Below, in pieces: positions 55,395 through 64,000 of a DNA stretch of 64,000 bases. The position numbers and the translations under genes are program-made. Numbering within the stretch: the first letter of the stretch is position 1; each line of letters starts with the position of its first letter. The stretch is from Pseudomonadota bacterium (GTDB lineage: Bacteria > Pseudomonadota > Alphaproteobacteria > Rhodobacterales > Rhodobacteraceae). The DNA is taken from contig JAJXZX010000014.1 of assembly GCA_021779835.1 (NCBI GenBank), positions 1 through 64,000 on the forward strand, given 5' to 3'. Under the pieces are notes generated by a model. That model saw only the letters and a program-made list of their open reading frames with translations. It had not been told where the DNA came from and searched no databases.

Positions 55395-56810
55395 TCACTG
55401 CGCTTCGTCGTCCTCGTCGTCCTCCAGATGCGCAACTCTTGCCCCGGATTTCGCCGTGGTGACCACCCCCAACGACTTGAGTTTCCGGTGCAGCGCAGAC
55501 CTCTCCATGCCAACAAAGCTTGCCGTTCGGCTGATATTTCCGCCAAATCGATTGATCTGGGTCAGCAGGTATTCCCGCTCGAACAACTCTCGCGCCTCGC
55601 GCAACGGTAGGGTCGCGAGGCCACCGGACAGGATGATGCGGCCCTCGTCCTCGACCGCATCTTCACGCCCAGGCAGCTCTCTCGCCTCGATCGGCTCACT
55701 ATTTTCACCAAGGATAAGAACCCGCTCGATCATGTTGCGCAATTGGCGCACGTTGCCCGGCCATTGCATGGTTTGCAGCAAGGCTTCGGCGTCCTCGGTC
55801 AGGTCACGCAACGGCAGGCCCTGCGCCTTGTTGAACATGGCGATGAAATGACGGGCAAGTTCGGGAATATCCTCGCGGCGGTCGTCCAGCGAAGGAACCG
55901 TAATCGGCACCACGTTCAGGCGGTCGAAAAGCTCCTGCCGGAAGCGACCTGCACTGATTTCGGCTTTCAGATCGCGGGTCGTGGACGAGATCACCCGCAG
56001 GTCAACCCGCACCTTGTCGCTGCCACCGACCCGGCTGAACTGTTGCTCGACCAGCACGCGCAGGATTTTCGACTGCGTTCCCAGCGGCATATCGGCCACT
56101 TCGTCGAAATAGATCACGCCGCCATGCGCCTGCTCCAACAGGCCCTGCTCCACGCCACGCTCGGTGGTTTCGCGGCCAAACAGCACCTCTTCCATGCGGT
56201 CCGGCTGGATCGAGGCGGAACTGACAGTAATGAACGGGGCCGTCGCACGGGTCGATTGGGCATGGATGAAGCGCGCCGCCACCTCCTTGCCCGAACCAGA
56301 CGGGCCGGTCAGCATCACCCGGCCATTCGATTTGGTCACTTTTTCCAGGTTAGACTTCAGCGCCTTGAACGCGGCACCAGAGCCGATCATGTCGGCGGTG
56401 GTCACATCGCGACGGCGCAGGTCGGTATTTTCGCGGCGCAGTCGGGAGGTCTCCATCGCGCGGCTGACAACCACCATCAACTGGTCGATATTAAAGGGTT
56501 TTTCGATGAAGTCATAGGCGCCCTGCTTGATCGCGGCGACCGCGATTTCGATGTTGCCGTGGCCAGAGATGATGACCACCGGCACATCCGGGTTATCCCG
56601 CTTCACCGTCTTGAGAATGTCGATCCCGTCCATCCGGCTGTCCTTCAGCCAGATGTCGAGGATCATCAGCGCCGGTGCTTCGGCGTTGATTGCGGCCATG
56701 CACTCGTCTGAATTACCCGCCAGCCGCGTCACATAACCTTCGTCCCTCAGAATATCCGAAATAAGTTCCCGAATATCGCGCTCGTCATCAACGATAAGAA
56801 TACCGCCCAT
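55395..56810 (-). CDS. ntrX: Nitrogen response regulator NtrX
   Basis: A 471-residue response regulator for NtrY. The receiver domain has the phosphoacceptor Asp52 (MILDIWL) and ends near 115. The AAA+ domain has Walker A GPSGSGKE (169-176) and Walker B VIYFDE (232-237). At 211-222 the sequence FGRETTERGVEQ replaces the GAFTGA sigma-54 contact loop, as is usual for NtrX. The C-terminal DNA-binding part has ISRTASFVGMERSALHRKLKSLGV. It starts immediately after the ntrY stop. It likely controls nitrogen, redox and envelope genes, as known for Caulobacter, Brucella and Rhodobacter NtrX. Confidence 0.92.
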   Translation of the reverse strand: MGGILIVDDERDIRELISDILRDEGYVTRLAGNSDECMAAINAEAPALMILDIWLKDSRMDGIDILKTVKRDNPDVPVVIISGHGNIEIAVAAIKQGAYDFIEKPFNIDQLMVVVSRAMETSRLRRENTDLRRRDVTTADMIGSGAAFKALKSNLEKVTKSNGRVMLTGPSGSGKEVAARFIHAQSTRATAPFITVSSASIQPDRMEEVLFGRETTERGVEQGLLEQAHGGVIYFDEVADMPLGTQSKILRVLVEQQFSRVGGSDKVRVDLRVISSTTRDLKAEISAGRFRQELFDRLNVVPITVPSLDDRREDIPELARHFIAMFNKAQGLPLRDLTEDAEALLQTMQWPGNVRQLRNMIERVLILGENSEPIEARELPGREDAVEDEGRIILSGGLATLPLREARELFEREYLLTQINRFGGNISRTASFVGMERSALHRKLKSLGVVTTAKSGARVAHLEDDEDDEAQ

Positions 56811-59159
56811 CTACCGTTCCTCTTGACCTGCTGAAGGTGTTTGCAACGGCGCGTTTTCCGCCGCCTTCTTGATTTTTACATCCGATCCACCGACGTTCCT
56901 GCGCGGCAAACGGATCACAGCCATAGCGCCAAAATGCGCATTGCCGGCAAACAGGGGGGCGTCCGTCAGTGAGAGCGAGCCCCCGTGTTCCTCGATAATC
57001 TTCTTCACAATTGGCAATCCCAGCCCGGTGCCTTGCGCGCGCGTTGTCACATAAGGCTCGAACAGGCGCGACCGGTCCTCTGGAAGGCCGATTCCGTTAT
57101 CTGCAATCTCGATGACAACCGCGGTGTCCTCAACCCTCACCGTTACATGAACCACAGGTGAGTAGCCATTTGGAACGCCTTTTTCTACATAACTTTCAAT
57201 CGCTTCACCAGCGTTCTTAATCAGGTTTGTGAGGGCCTGCGACATAAGCGTCGCGTCAAGGTCAAGCAAAATTTCGGCGTCAGGGATATCCGCAAGCAGA
57301 CGCGCGCCGTGAAGGGCATTTTCCTGCAAGACGATTGCGTCCCGCACAAGCTGGATGAGATCTGTCTCGATCCGCTCGGGTTCAGGCATACGCGCGAACT
57401 TCGAAAATTCATCAACTATGCGTCGCAACCCATTGGTTTGCCTTATGATTACATCAGTATACTGATCAAGGGACGCAACCTCGTCGCCGACCATCGGGCG
57501 GAACTTGCGCCGGATCCGTTCGGCGGACAGTTGGATCGGGGTCAAGGGGTTCTTGATTTCATGTGCGATGCGCCGCGCCACGTCGCCCCAGGCCGCCATA
57601 CGCTGCGCACTCACCAAGTCTGTAACGTCATCGAAAGCGACCACATAGCCCTCCAGATGCCCGGAATCGCTGCGGCGCATCGCCATGCGCACGAGAAGAC
57701 TTTCAAGCCGCCCGTTGCGCGAAACCTTGATTTCCTCTTGCACGACGATGCTGGCACCGCTGCGCAGCCGCTCGAACAGGTGAACCAGTTCCGGGGCCGC
57801 GTGGCCAAGGTCACGGCCGTGATCGCGCCCTTCCTCGATGCCAAGCAACCGTTGCGCCGAGCGGTTGACGAAGTCGATCCGGCCCTGTGCGTCAAGTCCG
57901 ATAACGCCGGCGGTAACCGACGACAGAACCGAGTCAAACTGACGCCGCCGCGCCTCGGTCTGGCGGTTGTTCTGGATCAGCGCCTCGCGCTGCCCCTTCA
58001 ACTGCCGCGTCATCTGGTTGAAGATGCGGCCCAGCATGGCAATTTCATCGTCGCCCTCTTCCTCCTGCACCTGCACGTCCAGATCGCCGGCGCCGATCCG
58101 TTGCGCGGCACCCGCCAAACGCCCAACGGGGCGCGAAAGGCGCTCGGCAAACCAGAGGCCCAGCCATATCGCCGCGAGGATGAGGATCAACGCAAAGCCC
58201 AGATAGAGCAGTCCGAACTCGAACAACAGGCGACCGCGTTGGCTCTCAAGTTGTTGATACAGGTGGACGGTCTGCTGGGTTTCATCCAGCAGTTTCAATA
58301 TCTTGCCATCCACAACGCGCGAAACGTAGAGATAGCGGTCAACATACGGGGGCAGCGCGACCAGCGCGCGCAACTCGTTATTATTCCAATCGTCGATCAG
58401 AACCGTCTCGCCCTTTTGCGCCTTTGCAATGTCCGCGGCGGAGGGTGCCGCGTAATTGAAAAGGTAAGAGCGTTCGCCGCGCGCGCGGATCATGCCTTCG
58501 CCATTGATCACATAAGCACCCCGCAGGCCGCGCTGCACCTGTGTCTGACCGTCGGTCAGAAGCTGGCGCAAATCGCCGTCACCAACGAAGAAATTAGCGT
58601 CATGAGCCCGATCGAGAAATTGCGCGAGGGCGTCCGCATCCACCGTCAGATCGTGGCGATGTTCGCCCTCGTAGGCCTGCGCGGCTGAAAGCGAGTTGAC
58701 GACGACGTCCCGCACCCGGTTGGAAAACCACCCCTCAAGCCCGACGTTGACGGTGAGAACCGCAAAAATCGCGACGAGGATGGTCGGCGTCAGCGCGATC
58801 ACCACGAACACGCCGGTCAACCGCATATGCAGCCGCGACCCGGCGGACTGTGACCGTCGGTCGGAAATCATCCGTGCCACGCGGCGCAAAACCAGTGCGG
58901 CAACCACCAGCACATAGACGAGATCAAGCAGAAGAACGACGCGCAGAACCGGCGATGAAGCGCCTTGGCTCATCGGGCCGAACGCAAGGAAGGTAGCGAG
59001 CGCCGTGATGGGGCCCAGCGTGACCAGCGCGAGGGTCGACGCAGTCTGAAACCGGCGTTGCTTTCGCAGCCGGTTCAGGCCTTCCCATGTCCATTTACGC
59101 GCCGCCCGCTGCACGGGGTCCGCCCTCAATATGGGGATGCCAACGCATCCGTACCGCAT
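56811..59159 (-). CDS. ntrY: Membrane sensor histidine kinase NtrY
   Basis: A 782-residue sensor kinase paired with NtrX. The N-terminus has two to three membrane segments (about 38-62, 72-95, 114-140), a periplasmic sensor region of about 160 residues, a further membrane helix near 305-325 (FGLLYLGFALILILAAIWLGL), HAMP, a PAS domain (SSVTAGVIGLDAQGRIDFVNRS), then HisKA with His533 in [13 protein letters not shown] and an HATPase domain (DNGIGLPEDRS, GTGLGLPIVKKI). It abuts ntrX without a gap and follows ntrC by 55 bases. The ligand is unknown; redox and nitrogen roles are reported for homologues. Confidence 0.92.
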   Translation of the reverse strand: MRYGCVGIPILRADPVQRAARKWTWEGLNRLRKQRRFQTASTLALVTLGPITALATFLAFGPMSQGASSPVLRVVLLLDLVYVLVVAALVLRRVARMISDRRSQSAGSRLHMRLTGVFVVIALTPTILVAIFAVLTVNVGLEGWFSNRVRDVVVNSLSAAQAYEGEHRHDLTVDADALAQFLDRAHDANFFVGDGDLRQLLTDGQTQVQRGLRGAYVINGEGMIRARGERSYLFNYAAPSAADIAKAQKGETVLIDDWNNNELRALVALPPYVDRYLYVSRVVDGKILKLLDETQQTVHLYQQLESQRGRLLFEFGLLYLGFALILILAAIWLGLWFAERLSRPVGRLAGAAQRIGAGDLDVQVQEEEGDDEIAMLGRIFNQMTRQLKGQREALIQNNRQTEARRRQFDSVLSSVTAGVIGLDAQGRIDFVNRSAQRLLGIEEGRDHGRDLGHAAPELVHLFERLRSGASIVVQEEIKVSRNGRLESLLVRMAMRRSDSGHLEGYVVAFDDVTDLVSAQRMAAWGDVARRIAHEIKNPLTPIQLSAERIRRKFRPMVGDEVASLDQYTDVIIRQTNGLRRIVDEFSKFARMPEPERIETDLIQLVRDAIVLQENALHGARLLADIPDAEILLDLDATLMSQALTNLIKNAGEAIESYVEKGVPNGYSPVVHVTVRVEDTAVVIEIADNGIGLPEDRSRLFEPYVTTRAQGTGLGLPIVKKIIEEHGGSLSLTDAPLFAGNAHFGAMAVIRLPRRNVGGSDVKIKKAAENAPLQTPSAGQEER

Positions 59160-59214
59160 TATCTTGTAGCCGAGTTTTCGGCTGGCGCAGTTCTGCCACG
59201 CCTCTGTTGCGGTT

Positions 59215-60579
59215 TTACATCAATTTTCTGCGACGTGTCACGCGAATATCCAGATCGGTGATCTTCTTGCGCAAAGTATTTCGGTTGATGCCCAGCAGGT
59301 CGGCGCATTTCGCCTGATTTCCGGCAGTGGCGTCCAGCGCGATCTCAATCAGCGGCATTTCTATCTCGCGCAGGATTCGCTGATAGACGCCGGGCGGAGG
59401 CAGCGCGCCGCCGTGCAGGTCGAAATAACGCGTCAAATGTCGCGCGACCGAGGCCGAGAGTTTTTCACCCTCACCACCACCGCGCAGCGGCTCCATCGCG
59501 GGCTGACTTCCCAGCGCGGCCTCGACTTCGGCGCGGGTGATTTCCTCCTCGGACGAGGTGACTACAAGGCGGCGCACGGTGTTTTCCAACTGGCGCACAT
59601 TGCCGGGCCACGGAAACGCCCGGACCAATTCCATCGCCTCGGGCGAGAAGTGGCGGCGGGTGCCAATCTCTCTGTCGCCGCGCACAAGGAAATGTTCGGC
59701 CAGCAGCGGAATGTCGTCAACCCGCTCCCGCAGCGCCGGAACCGAGATGGTCACACCGCCTAGGCGGTAGAACAGATCACGGCGGAAGGTGCCTGCCTCG
59801 ATCCGGGCGGCAAGGTCGATCTGGCTGGTGGCCAAGACGCGGGGCGCGTTGTCGCCCAATGTGTCCAGCATCCGCACCACGCGGGCCTGCGCGTCGTCGT
59901 CGTAGTCTGACACCTCGTCGAACACCAGTGAGCCACCCTTGGCGCGGGCGATCACGGCAGCAGGGCCCTCGAGTCCGTCAATATCGGCGGCAGCCACCAC
60001 GATGCAGGGCTGCGCGCGGCGGTCGGAAAAGTCATGGATGGCGCGCGCGATCAGCGATTTTCCGGTGCCAGACTCGCCCGTGATCAGCACCGGAAGATCG
60101 GTGTTCATCACCCGCGCAACCAGACGATAAAGCGCCTGCATCAAGGCGGTGCGCCCCACCAGCGGCAGGTCATCGCCTGCGGTGCGCACCTCTGCCACGC
60201 GCGGCACAACCCTGCGCTTTTGCTCCAACGCGCGGGCGGCGCGCTTCATCAGGTCGGGCAGATCGAACGGCTTGGGAAGGTAGTCATAGGCCTCGGCCTC
60301 GGCAGCCTGAATAGCCGTCATGATGGTGTTCTGCGCCGAGATCACGATCACTGGCAGGCCGGGGCGTTCCTTGGCGATGCGCGGCAGCGCTTCCAGCCCA
60401 TTGCCGTCGGGCATCATCACGTCAGAGATGACAAGGTCGCCCTTCCCCTCTTCGACCCACCGCATCAGCGTCATCAGGCTGGACGTCGCATGAACCTTGC
60501 AGCCCGCGCGCGTCAGCGCCTGCGTCAGAACCGTGCGGATGGTGCGATCGTCGTCGGCAACCAGAACAGTGCCATCCAT
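59215..60579 (-). CDS. ntrC: Nitrogen regulator NtrC (NRI), GAFTGA-less type
   Basis: A 454-residue response regulator: receiver domain with Asp53 ([11 protein letters not shown]), AAA+ domain with Walker A GESGTGKS (168-175) and Walker B SLVFDE (217-222), and C-terminal HTH ([18 protein letters not shown]). The stretch 199-216 ([18 protein letters not shown]) has no GAFTGA loop, as in Rhodobacter capsulatus NtrC, which activates transcription with the housekeeping sigma instead of sigma-54. It overlaps ntrB by one base. Function: activates nitrogen assimilation genes when phosphorylated by NtrB. Confidence 0.93.
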   Translation of the reverse strand: MDGTVLVADDDRTIRTVLTQALTRAGCKVHATSSLMTLMRWVEEGKGDLVISDVMMPDGNGLEALPRIAKERPGLPVIVISAQNTIMTAIQAAEAEAYDYLPKPFDLPDLMKRAARALEQKRRVVPRVAEVRTAGDDLPLVGRTALMQALYRLVARVMNTDLPVLITGESGTGKSLIARAIHDFSDRRAQPCIVVAAADIDGLEGPAAVIARAKGGSLVFDEVSDYDDDAQARVVRMLDTLGDNAPRVLATSQIDLAARIEAGTFRRDLFYRLGGVTISVPALRERVDDIPLLAEHFLVRGDREIGTRRHFSPEAMELVRAFPWPGNVRQLENTVRRLVVTSSEEEITRAEVEAALGSQPAMEPLRGGGEGEKLSASVARHLTRYFDLHGGALPPPGVYQRILREIEMPLIEIALDATAGNQAKCADLLGINRNTLRKKITDLDIRVTRRRKLM

Positions 60580-61658
60580 CAGAGGGTCTCCTTGTCTTTG
60601 GGAACCACGGGCAGCGAAACGCGGAAAACGGTGCGTCCCGGAGCCGAGTCGACGGCGATCCAGCCGCCGTGGTCGGAAATGATCTTTGACACCAGCGCGA
60701 GGCCAAGGCCCGTTCCGTTTTCCCGCCCTGACACGAAAGGCTCGAACACGTCGCCTGCGATTTCGGGGGGAAGGCCGGGGCCGTCGTCGATAATCTCGAC
60801 TTGCAGCGGCAGCGCATTACCGGTGCCGTCTTTGTGACGCACCCGCAGGGATTGCTCGTAAAAGGTATGGATACGGATGGTGCCACCCTTCGGCCCCGCC
60901 GCCTCGGACGCGTTTTTCAGCAGGTTAAGGAAGACCTGCAACAGCTGGTCGCCATCAGCCCACGCCAAGGGCAACGAGGGGTCGTAGTCCTCGATGATCT
61001 GCATGCGGGCGGCAAAACCGACCAGCGCCGATTTGCGGGCACGATCCAGCACGTCGTGAATATTGACCGCGCGCCGGTCCAAGGGGCGCAGGTTGCCAAA
61101 CTGCTCCACCTGCTCCAGCAGTTTGACGATGCGCCGGGTTTCCTCGACGATCAGGACGGTCAACTCTCGGTCCTCGGCATTGGCGTTCATCGAGATCAGT
61201 TGTGCAGCACCGGAAATCCCGGCGAGAGGGTTCTTGATTTCGTGGGCCAGCATCTCTGCCATGCCGATCGCCGATTTGGCGGCCGTATTGACGTGCATCG
61301 CGCGGCCCATGCGGTCGGCAATATCGCGCGAGGAGATCAGCAGCAGGATGATCTCTGGAGCGTCGTTCAGGGGGGCGAGTTGGATGTTGCACTGGATCGG
61401 CGGGCGGTCGCCGGTGCCCACATCCACGTCATTGATAAACAACGCCGCTTGGTTTTGCCGCACACGGACAAAGGCCTCGTCCAGCGGCGCGTCAATCGCA
61501 AGACGGTCAAAAGCAGGCGTGCCGCGCAGGCTTTTGGCGGACGCGTTGAGAAAGGTTTCCGCCGCAGGGTTGGCATCCATGATGCGGTTGTCAGGGCCGA
61601 TCAGGAACGAGGGAACCGGAAGCGAGGTCCAGATGATGCCGGGGGAAGGAATGGTCAT
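60579..61658 (-). CDS. ntrB: Nitrogen sensor kinase NtrB (NRII)
   Basis: A 359-residue cytoplasmic kinase/phosphatase of NtrC. An N-terminal PAS domain ([18 protein letters not shown]) is followed by HisKA with His139 in [14 protein letters not shown] and an HATPase domain with [15 protein letters not shown] and [13 protein letters not shown]. Activity is set by PII (GlnB) in known systems. The ATG overlaps the dusB stop (ATGA) and its stop overlaps the ntrC start, so dusB-ntrB-ntrC are translationally coupled, the conserved nifR3-ntrBC order. Confidence 0.93.
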   Translation of the reverse strand: MTIPSPGIIWTSLPVPSFLIGPDNRIMDANPAAETFLNASAKSLRGTPAFDRLAIDAPLDEAFVRVRQNQAALFINDVDVGTGDRPPIQCNIQLAPLNDAPEIILLLISSRDIADRMGRAMHVNTAAKSAIGMAEMLAHEIKNPLAGISGAAQLISMNANAEDRELTVLIVEETRRIVKLLEQVEQFGNLRPLDRRAVNIHDVLDRARKSALVGFAARMQIIEDYDPSLPLAWADGDQLLQVFLNLLKNASEAAGPKGGTIRIHTFYEQSLRVRHKDGTGNALPLQVEIIDDGPGLPPEIAGDVFEPFVSGRENGTGLGLALVSKIISDHGGWIAVDSAPGRTVFRVSLPVVPKDKETL

Positions 61659-62638
61659 GCGGCGACCCTCGCGGTCTCGCGCAAAGCGCGGCGGATCAGG
61701 CGATGGATTTCCCTCGGCGCGGTCGAGGTCAGAATCGCGTGGCGGAGGGCCATGTCGCCCGCGGCCGCGTCAAGATACCAACCCAGATGCTTGCGCGCCG
61801 TGCGGAGGCCCAGATCAACGCCGTAGAACTCCAGCATCATCGTATGATGCTCAATGACGAGATCGGCCAGATCCGCGCCGCATGGCACCACGGGTTCCTT
61901 GGTGCCATACAACGCAGCAGCGATTTGCGCCAAAAGCCAAGGTCGCCCCTGCACACCCCGCCCAACCATCACTCCATCGGCGCCGGACAAGCGCAAAGCC
62001 TCGGCAGCGGTGGCGGCGTCGGTGATATCGCCATTGGCGATGACCGGAATCATCACGGCCTCTTTCACCGCCCGGATCGCCGCCCAATCCGCCATGCCAG
62101 TGTAGAACTGGCAGCGCGTGCGCCCGTGAATGGTGATCATCGCGACCCCCGCCGCCTCTGCCCTACGCGCCAACTCGGGCGCGTTCAACAGGTCGTCGTC
62201 CCAGCCCAGCCGCGTTTTCAGCGTTACGGGAACCTTCACCGCACCCACCACCGCCTCTATCAGGCTAAGCGCGTGGTCGAGGTCTTTCATCAGCGCAGAG
62301 CCGGAATAGCCGTTCGTCACCTTGCGCGCCGGGCATCCCATGTTGATGTCGATGATCCGCGCGCCCTGCCCTTCGACAAAGCGCGCCGCCTCGGCCATCC
62401 AATGCCCCTCGCGCCCCGCAAGTTGCACCGATGTAGCGGATTCGCCGAAGCCCAGCTCTGCCCTTGCACGCGCTAAAGGTCGCGCCTGCACGACCTCCTG
62501 GCTCGCCACCATTTCGCTGACCACCAGCCCCGCGCCAAAGCGGCCAACGATGCGCCGGAACGGCAGATCGGTGATGCCCGCAAGCGGTGCCAGCAGCACC
62601 GGCGGGTCAATCAAAATATCTGCCACCTTTATCGACAA
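61655..62638 (-). CDS. dusB: tRNA-dihydrouridine synthase (NifR3)
   Basis: A 327-residue FMN enzyme that reduces uridine in tRNA. Family motifs: APLAGITDLPFRRIV at about 18-32, QLAGREGHWMAEAAR, the conserved INMGCPARKVTNGYSGSALM (catalytic Cys), and TIHGRTRCQFYTGMADW followed by VIANGDI and DGVMVGRGVQGRPW. It is the first gene of the operon with ntrB and ntrC; this arrangement gave the older name nifR3. A 188-base control region separates it from ispDF. Confidence 0.93.
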   Translation of the reverse strand: MSIKVADILIDPPVLLAPLAGITDLPFRRIVGRFGAGLVVSEMVASQEVVQARPLARARAELGFGESATSVQLAGREGHWMAEAARFVEGQGARIIDINMGCPARKVTNGYSGSALMKDLDHALSLIEAVVGAVKVPVTLKTRLGWDDDLLNAPELARRAEAAGVAMITIHGRTRCQFYTGMADWAAIRAVKEAVMIPVIANGDITDAATAAEALRLSGADGVMVGRGVQGRPWLLAQIAAALYGTKEPVVPCGADLADLVIEHHTMMLEFYGVDLGLRTARKHLGWYLDAAAGDMALRHAILTSTAPREIHRLIRRALRETARVAA

Positions 62639-62826
62639 GTGCCCAATCCTTCAGCGTCCCTGCTTCAGCTAGTCCTGACGTCGGCAAAAGGCAATTCGGC
62701 AGGCTGGACCAAGTGGTCAAATCTGTGCATATGCCTATTTTTTAGGCTCTCATGCGCGATCCCTCCGCGCCATTGTCACGGCAACCGGCATCTCATAGAC
62801 ATATGACCGAACTCTGTGGAGCGCAC

Positions 62827-63966
62827 ATGACGACAGTTGCGATCATCGTAGCCGCGGGGCGTGGCTCTCGGGCCGGCGGTGGCGTGCCCAAGCAATGGCG
62901 GGCTTTGGGTGGGTCTGTCGTGCTGGCCCACAGCCTCGCCGCCTTTCGCGCGTCGCCGGATATCGACAGAATTGTTGTGGTCGTGCATCCCGATGACATG
63001 CCGCGCGCGGCGGTTCTCGCAGCAGAGGGCATCACTTTCACCGCCGGGGGCGCGACAAGGGACGCGTCGGTGCGCAATGCTCTGGAAACGTTGGCGGATA
63101 GTGGCGCCACGCGCGTGCTGATCCATGACGGCGCGCGACCTTTGGTCAGCCCTGCGCTGATCGCCCGGATGATTTTGGCGCTTGACGAGGTGGTGGCTGC
63201 GGCGCCCGCACTTCCCGTCACCGATGCCTTGTGGCGCGGCGAGGACGGGCATGTCATCGGCACCGTCGCCCGCGACGGCCTGTATCGCGCGCAAACGCCG
63301 CAGGCCTTTGACTTCGCCGCCATCCTTGCCGCCCATCGCGCCCATCCCGGCGGGGCTGCCGATGATGTCGAAGTTGCCCGTGCTGCTGGCCTTGACGTGA
63401 CAATCATCGACGGGGATGAAGACAATATTAAGCTCACCTACCCCAGCGACTTCGTGCGGGCAGAGCGGATTTTGCGGGAGAGACGGATGGATATTCGCGC
63501 GGGCAATGGCTTTGACGTGCATGCGTTCGGGCCGGGCGATCATGTCTGGCTGTGCGGGGTCAAGGTGCCGCACGGACGCGGGCTGGTCGGCCATTCCGAC
63601 GCCGATGTCGGAATGCACGCGCTGACCGACGCCATCTATGGCGCCTTGGCCGAGGGCGATATTGGCCGCCACTTTCCGCCGTCAGACCCGCAATGGAAAG
63701 GTGCCGCGTCGCACATATTTCTGACCCACGCCGTGCGCCTGATGCGCGAGCGGGGCTTTGCGCTTTCCAATTGCGATGTGACCTTGGTGTGTGAGCACCC
63801 GAAGATCGGCCCGCATGCCATTACGATGCAACAAGAATTGGCGAAAATCATGGAGGTGGACGTGACCCGGATCAGCGTAAAGGCGACAACGTCAGAACGA
63901 TTGGGTTTCACCGGCCGCGAGGAAGGCATCGCCGCATTGGCAACCGCCCTTCTGGTGACAGCATGA
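62827..63966 (+). CDS. ispDF: Bifunctional IspD/IspF (MEP pathway isoprenoid synthesis)
   Basis: A 379-residue fusion with two successive enzymes. The N-terminal part (about 1-218) is the cytidylyltransferase IspD with [19 protein letters not shown] and DGARPLVS. The C-terminal part (about 222-379) is IspF, MEcPP synthase, with [39 protein letters not shown], zinc-binding Asp/His and a C-terminal [18 protein letters not shown]. The fusion is typical of alphaproteobacteria. The ATG at 62827 has GTGGAG upstream; earlier in-frame starts do not. Its stop overlaps the next gene. Confidence 0.95.
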   Translation: MTTVAIIVAAGRGSRAGGGVPKQWRALGGSVVLAHSLAAFRASPDIDRIVVVVHPDDMPRAAVLAAEGITFTAGGATRDASVRNALETLADSGATRVLIHDGARPLVSPALIARMILALDEVVAAAPALPVTDALWRGEDGHVIGTVARDGLYRAQTPQAFDFAAILAAHRAHPGGAADDVEVARAAGLDVTIIDGDEDNIKLTYPSDFVRAERILRERRMDIRAGNGFDVHAFGPGDHVWLCGVKVPHGRGLVGHSDADVGMHALTDAIYGALAEGDIGRHFPPSDPQWKGAASHIFLTHAVRLMRERGFALSNCDVTLVCEHPKIGPHAITMQQELAKIMEVDVTRISVKATTSERLGFTGREEGIAALATALLVTA

Positions 63967-64000
63967 GCCGCCTTGTCGCGACGGTCTTCGGCGTCGGCTA
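63963..64000 (+). CDS. pgpA: Probable phosphatidylglycerophosphatase A, first codons only
   Basis: The ATG overlaps the ispDF stop (ATGA) and reads [12 protein letters not shown] before the window ends. This N-terminus and the position after ispDF match PgpA, which dephosphorylates phosphatidylglycerophosphate. Only about 12 residues are visible, so the call rests on context. Confidence 0.5.
   Translation, partial: MSRLVATVFGVG

Overview
The window is a 64 kb stretch of a GC-rich alphaproteobacterial chromosome, almost certainly from the Rhodobacteraceae (Rhodobacter/Paracoccus relatives). The evidence is a form II RuBisCO (cbbM) operon with a divergent cbbR, the nifR3(dusB)-ntrB-ntrC-ntrY-ntrX and hflX-hfq blocks, an NtrC that lacks the sigma-54 contact loop as in Rhodobacter capsulatus, a fused IspDF, a PhaR-type operator next to bdhA, and intergenic repeats of a kind I associate with Rhodobacterales. 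No phage, CRISPR array, tRNA or rRNA gene was seen.

Layout. 1-2450 is a scar of mobile DNA: the C-terminal part of an outer-membrane barrel gene, an IS5-family element with an odd in-frame insert in its transposase, and a decaying IS6-family transposase with a nonsense codon. 2.5-9.6 kb holds small transport and envelope genes: a DUF3309 peptide, an EamA exporter, an EEP-family hydrolase, a two-gene FTR1/cupredoxin iron uptake unit, opgG, a lipoprotein and an SGNH hydrolase. 9.8-15.8 kb is a HAAT-type (Liv-like) ABC importer run tightly together with a GcvT-like, LigM/DesA-type tetrahydrofolate methyltransferase, preceded by a perfect 21-bp palindrome; it looks like a module for uptake and demethylation of one compound. 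A polysaccharide deacetylase and an RND efflux pair follow.

21.1-28.6 kb is the carbon-fixation operon cbbF-cbbP-cbbA-cbbM-rpe-gph-cbbY under divergent cbbR, with a LuxR-type regulator downstream. 29.8-31.6 kb is rpsB-tsf. 31.8-35.9 kb has a pseudouridine salvage pair (psuK, psuG) separated by two small oppositely oriented envelope-stress-type genes, then DUF502 and LysE-type membrane proteins. 36.0-37.0 kb contains bdhA with a CTGC-N4-GCAG box in its promoter and, just upstream, what looks like an independent small RNA gene with a good promoter, an internal stem and a strong terminator. 37.1-42.9 kb is a mixed set: an orphan YejA-like binding protein, an entericidin, an XRE-cupin regulator, a DsbA-like oxidoreductase, HdeD, a minimal K+ channel and an MFS pump.

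42.9-53.7 kb holds mfd, hemB, a SYLF-domain lipoprotein, a lectin-like/Hint-domain protein, a beta-hydroxyacid dehydrogenase and a penicillin-acylase-family enzyme. 53.7-62.6 kb, on the minus strand, is the nitrogen/RNA regulation block dusB-ntrB-ntrC-ntrY-ntrX-hfq-hflX. The window ends in ispDF and the first codons of a probable pgpA.

Most of the window is ordinary chromosomal backbone. The best candidates for something undescribed are the putative sRNA beside bdhA, the importer/demethylase module with its palindromic operator, the Hint-lectin protein, and the palindromic in-frame insert inside the IS5 transposase.
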